64,000 bases of DNA, taken from assembly GCF_001865675.1 (NCBI RefSeq), contig NZ_CP011319.1:5704001-5768000 (forward strand), written 5' to 3'. This DNA comes from Janthinobacterium sp. 1_2014MBL_MicDiv (GTDB lineage: Bacteria; Pseudomonadota; Gammaproteobacteria; Burkholderiales; Burkholderiaceae_D). Shown one piece after another: positions 58,917 through 64,000 of the stretch (the first letter of the stretch is position 1; each line of letters opens with the position of its first letter). The notes under the pieces are model-generated. The model worked only from the letters and a program-made list of their open reading frames with translations. It was not told the origin of the DNA and made no database searches. The translations under genes were made by a program, and so were the position numbers.

Positions 58917-60182
58917 ATGATCCGCGATACCTCCTCCCAAGACGCCGTGCTGTCCGCCCCGCCTGGCCAGCGCCACAAGCAACGCGCCCTGCTGCTGGGC
59001 GGCGCCGTCCTCGTCATCGGCGCCGCCGTCGCCGCCTTTTCCGGCTGGCGCGCCAGCGAGCATTCCGTCAATGCCAGCCGCCTGCGCATCGCCGACGTCA
59101 CGCGCGGCACCCTGATCCGCGACGCCGCCGTCAGCGGCCGCGTCGTCGCCGCCATCAGCCCCACCCTGTATTCGACCACCGTGGCCACCGTCACCCTGAA
59201 GGCCAAGGCCGGCGACACGGTCAAAAAAGGCGACATCCTCGCCGTGCTGGAATCTCCGGACCTGTCGGACGCGCTGAAACGCGAGCAATCGAGCGTGCAG
59301 CAGCTGGAAGCGGAAGTGGCGCGCCAGCAGATCCTGGCCAAGAAACAGAAACTGCTGGCGCGGCGCGAAGCCGATACGGCCGAGATAGAACGCCTGTCCG
59401 CGCAGCGCACGCTGGAGCGCTATGAAAGCGTGGCGCAGGTGGGCATCATCGCCAAGATCGATTACCAGAAAGCCAAGGATGCCTTGAATTCCGCCGAGAT
59501 CCGCAGCAAGCACGCCTCGCAGGCGGCCGGACTGGAAAGCGAGGACGTGACCCTGGCCCTGAAAACCAAGGCCAATGAACTGGAGCGCCAGCGCCTCGTC
59601 CGCGACAACGCCCAGCGCCGCGTCGATGAACTGACCGTGCGCGCGCCCGTCAACGGCTTCATCGGCACCCTGTCGGTGGCCAACCGCAGCGTGGTGCAGG
59701 CCAACACAGCCCTGATGACCCTGGTCGACCTGTCGCAGCTGGAAGTCGAGCTGGAAGTACCGGAAACGTATGTGGCCGATATCGGCCTGGGCATGAGCGC
59801 GGAAATCGAAACGGGCGCCATCCGTGCCACCGGCAAGCTGTCGGCCCTGTCGCCCGAAGTGGTGAAGAACCAGGTGCTGGCGCGCGTGCGCTTCAATGGC
59901 GCCCAGCCGGCCGGCCTGCGCCAGAACCAGCGCGTTTCGGCACGCCTGCTGATCGACGAACGGCCCAATGTGCTGATGCTGGCGCGCGGCTCCTTTGTCG
60001 AAGCCGAAGGCGGACGCTTTGCCTATGTCGTGCGCGACGGCGTCGCCATCCGCACACCGATCAAGCTGGGCGCCACCAGCGTCTCCGCCGTCGAAATTCT
60101 CGATGGCCTGAAGCTGGGCGACAAGGTAGTCGTCGCCGGCACGGAAAACTTCGCGAACGCGGCCCGCGTCTCGCTCAACTAA
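58917..60182 (+). CDS. HlyD/MacA-like periplasmic adaptor of an ABC efflux system
   Basis: A ~421-residue adaptor. An N-terminal membrane anchor (LLLGGAVLVIGAAVAAFSGW) is followed by a first lipoyl half (VATVTLKAKAGDTVKKGDI), a long alpha-helical coiled-coil hairpin (about residues 110-230) and the second lipoyl half (LTVRAPVNGFIGTLSVANRS). Beta-barrel and membrane-proximal domains follow (LIDERPNVLMLARGSFVEAEGG). It is 27 bases upstream of the ATPase gene, the first of a four- or five-gene operon. ATG 58917 is chosen; earlier in-frame ATGs at 58872 and 58890 are possible. Confidence 0.88.
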   Translation: MIRDTSSQDAVLSAPPGQRHKQRALLLGGAVLVIGAAVAAFSGWRASEHSVNASRLRIADVTRGTLIRDAAVSGRVVAAISPTLYSTTVATVTLKAKAGDTVKKGDILAVLESPDLSDALKREQSSVQQLEAEVARQQILAKKQKLLARREADTAEIERLSAQRTLERYESVAQVGIIAKIDYQKAKDALNSAEIRSKHASQAAGLESEDVTLALKTKANELERQRLVRDNAQRRVDELTVRAPVNGFIGTLSVANRSVVQANTALMTLVDLSQLEVELEVPETYVADIGLGMSAEIETGAIRATGKLSALSPEVVKNQVLARVRFNGAQPAGLRQNQRVSARLLIDERPNVLMLARGSFVEAEGGRFAYVVRDGVAIRTPIKLGATSVSAVEILDGLKLGDKVVVAGTENFANAARVSLN

Positions 60183-60209
60183 CGCCATTCATCCAACCAG
60201 GAGCCCTCC

Positions 60210-60923
60210 ATGCTGCGCATGCAAAACCTGAGCAAAGTCTACCGCACCCACATGATCGAGACGCACGCGCTGCGCGGCTTCGAAATCCACGTCCGCCAGG
60301 GCGAATTCGTCACGGTCACTGGGCCGTCCGGTTCCGGCAAGACGAGCTTCCTGAACATCGCCGGCCTGCTGGAAGAATTCACCGATGGCGAATACATCCT
60401 CGACGGCGTCAACGTGAAAGGCATGGACGACAATGCCCGTTCGCGCCTGCGCAATGAAAAGCTGGGCTTCATCTTCCAGGGTTTCAACCTGATTCCCGAC
60501 CTGTCGCTGTTCGACAATGTCGACGTGCCGCTGCGCTACCGGGGCTTCAACAGCGCCGAACGCCGCGAACGCATCGAGGATGCGCTGGCCAAGGTGGGCC
60601 TGGCTTCGCGCATGAAACACTATCCGGCCGAGCTGTCGGGCGGACAGCAGCAGCGCGTGGCCATCGCGCGCGCGCTGGCCGGCTCGCCAAAACTGCTGCT
60701 GGCCGATGAACCGACGGGCAACCTCGATACGCAGATGGCGCGCGGCGTGATGGAACTGCTGGAAGACATCAACGCGCAAGGCACCACCATCCTGATGGTG
60801 ACGCACGATCCCGAACTGGCGCTGCGTTCGCAACGCAACGTGCACATCATCGACGGCCAGGTGTCGGACCTGGTGCAGCATGGCGCCACGCTGTCGGCCA
60901 AGCCGCAGCACGCGACCGCCTAG
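60210..60923 (+). CDS. ABC transporter ATP-binding protein (MacB/LolD type)
   Basis: A 237-residue ATPase. Walker A is GPSGSGKTS (near 38), Q-loop IFQGFNLIPD, signature LSGGQQQRVAIARALAG (near 139), Walker B LLLADEPTGNLD and H-loop THDP. This is the subfamily that powers FtsX-type permeases by mechanotransmission, not transport through the membrane. ATG 60210 follows AGGAGCCCTCC. Confidence 0.94.
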   Translation: MLRMQNLSKVYRTHMIETHALRGFEIHVRQGEFVTVTGPSGSGKTSFLNIAGLLEEFTDGEYILDGVNVKGMDDNARSRLRNEKLGFIFQGFNLIPDLSLFDNVDVPLRYRGFNSAERRERIEDALAKVGLASRMKHYPAELSGGQQQRVAIARALAGSPKLLLADEPTGNLDTQMARGVMELLEDINAQGTTILMVTHDPELALRSQRNVHIIDGQVSDLVQHGATLSAKPQHATA

Positions 60924-60931
60924 GAGCCGCC

Positions 60932-62254
60932 ATGTTCCAATACTATTTCAAGCTGGGCCTGCGCAACCTGCGCCGCAATCCCGCCCTGACGGCGCTGATG
61001 GTGCTGACCCTGGCCGTCGGCGTGGCCGCCAGCGTGGCCACCGTCACCATCCTGCATGCGATGTCGGGCGATCCGCTGCCGCACAAGAGCGACCGCCTGT
61101 TCGTGCCGATGATCGATGTGGTTCCCTTGAAAGGCTATACGCCGGGCACCAAACCCAGCTTCGGCCAGTCACAGCTCGCCTATACCGATGCGAAGAACTT
61201 CATGGCCAGCAAGATAGGCATCCGCCGCAGCGTCATGTACGGCGTGGCCGGTCCCGTGGAACCGGCACGCAGGGACCTCGGCGCCTTCCGGGCACAGGGC
61301 CTGGCCCCCACGCGCGACTTCTTTGCCATGTTTGAAGTGCCCTTCCTGTATGGCCAGCCATGGAGCGAGGCCGACGACGCCAGCGGCGCCGACGTCATCG
61401 TCCTGAGCCGCGCCCTGGCGGAAAAGCTGCTGGGCGCGGTCAATCCCGTGGGCCAGCGCGTGACGGTGCTGGGACGTCCCTATCTGGTCAGCGGCGTGCT
61501 CGCTCAGTGGGATCCCGTGCCGCGCGTGCACCGCATCATCGGCAGCAAGGGCGCCTTCGGCACGGAGGATGAATTCTTCATTCCCTTCGCCAGCGCCATC
61601 CGCCACGAAACGGGGCATGACGGCGGCATGGCCTGCAGCGGCGTCGAGCGCAGCCCCGGTTACCAGGGCATCCTGGCATCGGACTGCACCTGGCTGCAAT
61701 TCTGGTTCGAAATGGCCAGCGCCGGCGAACGCAGCGACCTGCAGGCTTACCTCGACAGCTATGCGGCCGAGCAGCGCAAGCTGGGGCGCATGCCGCGCCA
61801 CGCGCCCAACACGCTGTACAACGTCAGGCAGTGGCTCGATTTCCTCAACGTGGTCGACAACGACAACAAGCTGGCCGCCTGGCTGGCCTTCGGCTTCCTA
61901 CTGCTATGCCTGGTCAACACCATCGGCCTGCTGCTGGCGAAGTTCTCCGTGCGGGCGGCGGAAGTGGGCATCCGCCGCGCACTGGGCGCCACGCGGCGCG
62001 ACATCTTCCGCCAGTTCCTGATCGAGACGGGCGTCATCGGCCTGGCCGGCGGGGTACTGGGCCTGTTGCTGGCCTATGCGGCCCTGGCCGTGGTGAGTTC
62101 GCAGTCGAAAGAGCTGGGCACCGTGGCGCACCTGGATGTCCCGATGCTGCTGCTGACGTTTGCCGTTTCCGTACTGGCGGCCTTGCTGGCAGGGCTGTTG
62201 CCCACCTGGCGCGCCTGCCAGGTCACGCCGGCCATGCAGCTCAAATCCCAATGA
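60932..62254 (+). CDS. ABC transporter permease, FtsX/MacB type (first)
   Basis: A 440-residue protein. TM1 at about residues 17-40 (LTALMVLTLAVGVAASVATVT) is followed by a large periplasmic MacB-like domain with two cysteines (near residues 234 and 249) that may form a disulfide. Three C-terminal helices carry the FtsX motif EVGIRRALGATRRDIFRQFL near 340. It starts 9 bases after the ATPase, with GGAG before ATG. Confidence 0.92.
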   Translation: MFQYYFKLGLRNLRRNPALTALMVLTLAVGVAASVATVTILHAMSGDPLPHKSDRLFVPMIDVVPLKGYTPGTKPSFGQSQLAYTDAKNFMASKIGIRRSVMYGVAGPVEPARRDLGAFRAQGLAPTRDFFAMFEVPFLYGQPWSEADDASGADVIVLSRALAEKLLGAVNPVGQRVTVLGRPYLVSGVLAQWDPVPRVHRIIGSKGAFGTEDEFFIPFASAIRHETGHDGGMACSGVERSPGYQGILASDCTWLQFWFEMASAGERSDLQAYLDSYAAEQRKLGRMPRHAPNTLYNVRQWLDFLNVVDNDNKLAAWLAFGFLLLCLVNTIGLLLAKFSVRAAEVGIRRALGATRRDIFRQFLIETGVIGLAGGVLGLLLAYAALAVVSSQSKELGTVAHLDVPMLLLTFAVSVLAALLAGLLPTWRACQVTPAMQLKSQ

Positions 62255-62282
62255 CACCCACCTTTTCACAATGAGGCCCCAC

Positions 62283-63521
62283 ATGGAAATCCGCCCCATC
62301 CTGTCGGCGCTGATGCGCAACAAGACCGGCGCCGTGCTCGTCGCGGTGCAAGTCGCCATCAGCCTGGCCATCCTGGCCAACGCCTTGTACATCGTCAACC
62401 TGCGCCAGGCCATCGCCGCCCGTCCCACCGGCGTGGCGGCCGAAAACGACATCTTCTATGTCAAAGTCCAGAGCATGGACAAAGGCAGCCCGCAGCACCA
62501 GATAGCCGAGCAGAAGCGCCAGGCCGCGATACTGCGCGCCCTGCCGGGCGCGGTCTCCGTGGCGCAAACCACGCAGGCGGTGCTGTCGCGTTCCGGCAGC
62601 AGCACCAACGTCGCGGCCAAACGCGGACAAGCCGAGGCCAGCGCCAGCACCTCGATGTACGTCACGCCCGATTCGCTCGTCAAGACATATGGATTGAAGC
62701 TGGTGGAAGGGCGCGATTTCCATGCCGACGAGGTCCCGGAAATCAATGAAGACGTCGATCAAAGCTTCCCCAAGGTGGTGATCGTGACGCGCGCCGCGGC
62801 GCAGAAGATCTGGCCCGGCGAAACCAGCTTTGTCGGCAAACCCCTGTTCAATGGCACCGGCGACGGCGACGACGAAATGCGCGTGGTCGGTGTGGTGGAA
62901 CGGCTGCAGACGCAGGTCGGCCAGGTCACCGCCCAGGGTGAATTTTCCATCATCCTGCCGGCCCGCCTGACGGGCGGACGCGATGCGGTGCTGTACGCCG
63001 TGCGCGCCGAGCCAGGCCAGCGCGACCGCCTGATGAAGGAGGCGGAACAAGCAATCCGCACGTCCAGCAGCGAGCGCCTGCTGGTGCGCACGGATACCCT
63101 GGAACAGCACCGCAAATCACGTTATCTGGCCGACCGGGGTTTGTCCTGGATGCTCATCGCCGTCAGCACCCTGCTGCTGCTGGTGACGGCCAGCGGCATC
63201 GTCGGCATCGCCAGCCTGTGGGTCACGCAGCGGCGCAAGCAGATCGGCGTGCGGCGCGCGCTCGGTGCCCGCCGCATCGACATCCTGCGCTACTTCCTGA
63301 CGGAGAACTTCATGATCACCAGCGTCGGCGTGGCGGCCGGCGTGGTGCTGGCCCTGGCGCTGAATCACCTGCTGGTCAGCCAGCTGGAAATGGCGCGCCT
63401 GCCGCTGCCCTACCTGCTGGCCGGCGCCAGCGTGTTCTGGCTGCTGGGCCTCGGCGCCGTGTATGGGCCGGCCTGGCGCGCGGCCAGCATTTCCCCGGCC
63501 ACGGCCACGCGCAGCACATGA
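62283..63521 (+). CDS. ABC transporter permease, FtsX/MacB type (second)
   Basis: A 412-residue paralogous permease. TM1 at about residues 15-37 (AVLVAVQVAISLAILANALYIV) is followed by a periplasmic domain without the cysteine pair and three C-terminal helices with QIGVRRALGARRIDILRYFL. The start ATG 62283 (MEIRPILSALMRN) is where homology to TM1 begins; the longer frame overlaps the previous gene. Two different permeases imply a heterodimeric transporter, unlike the MacB homodimer. Confidence 0.9.
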   Translation: MEIRPILSALMRNKTGAVLVAVQVAISLAILANALYIVNLRQAIAARPTGVAAENDIFYVKVQSMDKGSPQHQIAEQKRQAAILRALPGAVSVAQTTQAVLSRSGSSTNVAAKRGQAEASASTSMYVTPDSLVKTYGLKLVEGRDFHADEVPEINEDVDQSFPKVVIVTRAAAQKIWPGETSFVGKPLFNGTGDGDDEMRVVGVVERLQTQVGQVTAQGEFSIILPARLTGGRDAVLYAVRAEPGQRDRLMKEAEQAIRTSSSERLLVRTDTLEQHRKSRYLADRGLSWMLIAVSTLLLLVTASGIVGIASLWVTQRRKQIGVRRALGARRIDILRYFLTENFMITSVGVAAGVVLALALNHLLVSQLEMARLPLPYLLAGASVFWLLGLGAVYGPAWRAASISPATATRST

Positions 63522-63567
63522 CGATTTGCCCCTGCCCTGGCCGTCATGACAATGTTATGCTGCACGC

Positions 63568-64000
63568 ATGCCTACCGTACTGATTATTGACGACAATGCC
63601 GCCGTGGCCATCGCGCTCGACGTGCTGTTCTCGCTGCACGAGATCGATGCCCTGCGCGCCGCCTCGCCCGAAGAGGGCCTGCAGATGCTGGCGCGGCACC
63701 CCATCGACCTGGTGGTGCAGGACATGAACTTCACGGCCGACACCACCTCGGGCGAGGAAGGCTGCGCGCTGTTCCACGCCATCCGCGCGCGCCACCCCGA
63801 CCTGCCCGTGATCCTGCTGACGGCCTGGACGCAGCTCGATGCGGCCGTCGACCTGATCAAGTCCGGCGCGGCCGACTACCTGGCCAAGCCGTGGGACGAC
63901 CGGCGCCTGATCGCCAGCGTGCAAAACCTGCTGGAGCTGGGACAGGCGAACCGCGCGCTGCGCTCGCGCGTGGTGGCGGAGCAGCGCCAGCGCCAAGCCC
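63568..64000 (+). CDS. Response regulator, probably sigma-54-dependent NtrC type, 3' end outside window
   Basis: The 144 visible residues form a receiver domain: acidic pair DD (8-9), phosphoacceptor Asp52 in LVVQDMNF, Thr in LLTAWT and Lys107 in YLAKPW. A helical linker follows (LLELGQANRALRSRVVAEQRQ), as seen before AAA+ domains of NtrC-type regulators. It lies 46 bases after the second permease and probably regulates this ABC operon. The effector domain is not visible, so the NtrC assignment is inference. Confidence 0.82.
   Translation, partial: MPTVLIIDDNAAVAIALDVLFSLHEIDALRAASPEEGLQMLARHPIDLVVQDMNFTADTTSGEEGCALFHAIRARHPDLPVILLTAWTQLDAAVDLIKSGAADYLAKPWDDRRLIASVQNLLELGQANRALRSRVVAEQRQRQA

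Noticed and set aside
56583..60188. A 1201-codon minus-strand open frame opposite the sulfatase-fold and adaptor genes
   Set aside because: Antisense shadow: the plus-strand products have full domain structure, and this frame has none.
1..64000. tRNA, rRNA, CRISPR arrays and insertion sequences
   Set aside because: Intergenic regions were read by eye and none showed a cloverleaf, regularly spaced repeats or transposase frames; a tRNAscan or CRISPR search could still find something short.

Overview
The window reads as chromosome of a GC-rich betaproteobacterium. The ribosomal protein sequences, the pilMNOPQ-aroKB neighbourhood, the ResB/CcsB type of cytochrome c maturation, cytochrome c4, MsrPQ and a large TonB-dependent receptor together suggest Oxalobacteraceae (Janthinobacterium/Duganella/Massilia-like). 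That placement is inferred from protein character, not from a search. There is no transposase, integrase, phage gene, CRISPR array, rRNA or tRNA that I can see.

Layout. (1) 1-6.7 kb, minus strand: an AroK-AroB fusion running off the left edge, a large bacterial-Ig lipoprotein gene, then a reduced type IV pilus assembly cluster (pilQ, a pilO-pilP fusion with an in-frame TAG, pilN, and a pilM lacking its central region). (2) 7-18 kb: penicillin-binding protein 1a, a REP-like repeat pair, cyaY, lptM, msrPQ, the cytochrome c maturation pair resB-ccsB, cytochrome c4, engB and an unknown proline/lysine-rich membrane protein. (3) 18.3-27.6 kb: a two-component system and an RND efflux pump in one probable operon, a divergent Spy/CpxP-like periplasmic protein with an operator-like repeat between them, and dsbD. 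(4) 27.7-41.9 kb, minus strand: the alpha operon, spc operon and most of the S10 operon. (5) 41.9-51.4 kb: a 9.5-kb block lying between rplC and rpsJ, which are normally adjacent. It holds a tiny six-cysteine secreted peptide, creD-creC-creB, a TPR lipoprotein, a DUF817 membrane protein and a TonB-dependent receptor. (6) 51.4-56.4 kb: rpsJ, tuf, fusA, rpsG and rpsL (the str operon). (7) 56.8-64 kb, plus strand: a phosphoethanolamine-transferase-like sulfatase-fold enzyme, then an HlyD/MacA-like adaptor, ABC ATPase, two FtsX/MacB-type permeases and the start of a response regulator.

How they work together. Regions 4 to 6 form the translation supercluster, but it is punctuated. Hairpin terminators lie between tuf and rpsJ, rpsQ and rplN, rpsD and rpoA, and rpoA and rplQ. 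Good sigma-70-like promoters lie before rpsL and before rplC, as a split S10 operon would require. Much of the rest serves the cell envelope: peptidoglycan synthesis, disulfide and methionine-sulfoxide repair, haem attachment, efflux with envelope-stress regulators (RR/HK-RND, creBCD, MacAB-like), and LPS assembly (lptM, possible lipid A modification).

The observations most worth following are the symmetric-cysteine peptide, the split S10 operon, the decayed or remodelled pil cluster, and the repeat elements at 9.34-9.43 kb and 11.78-11.87 kb.
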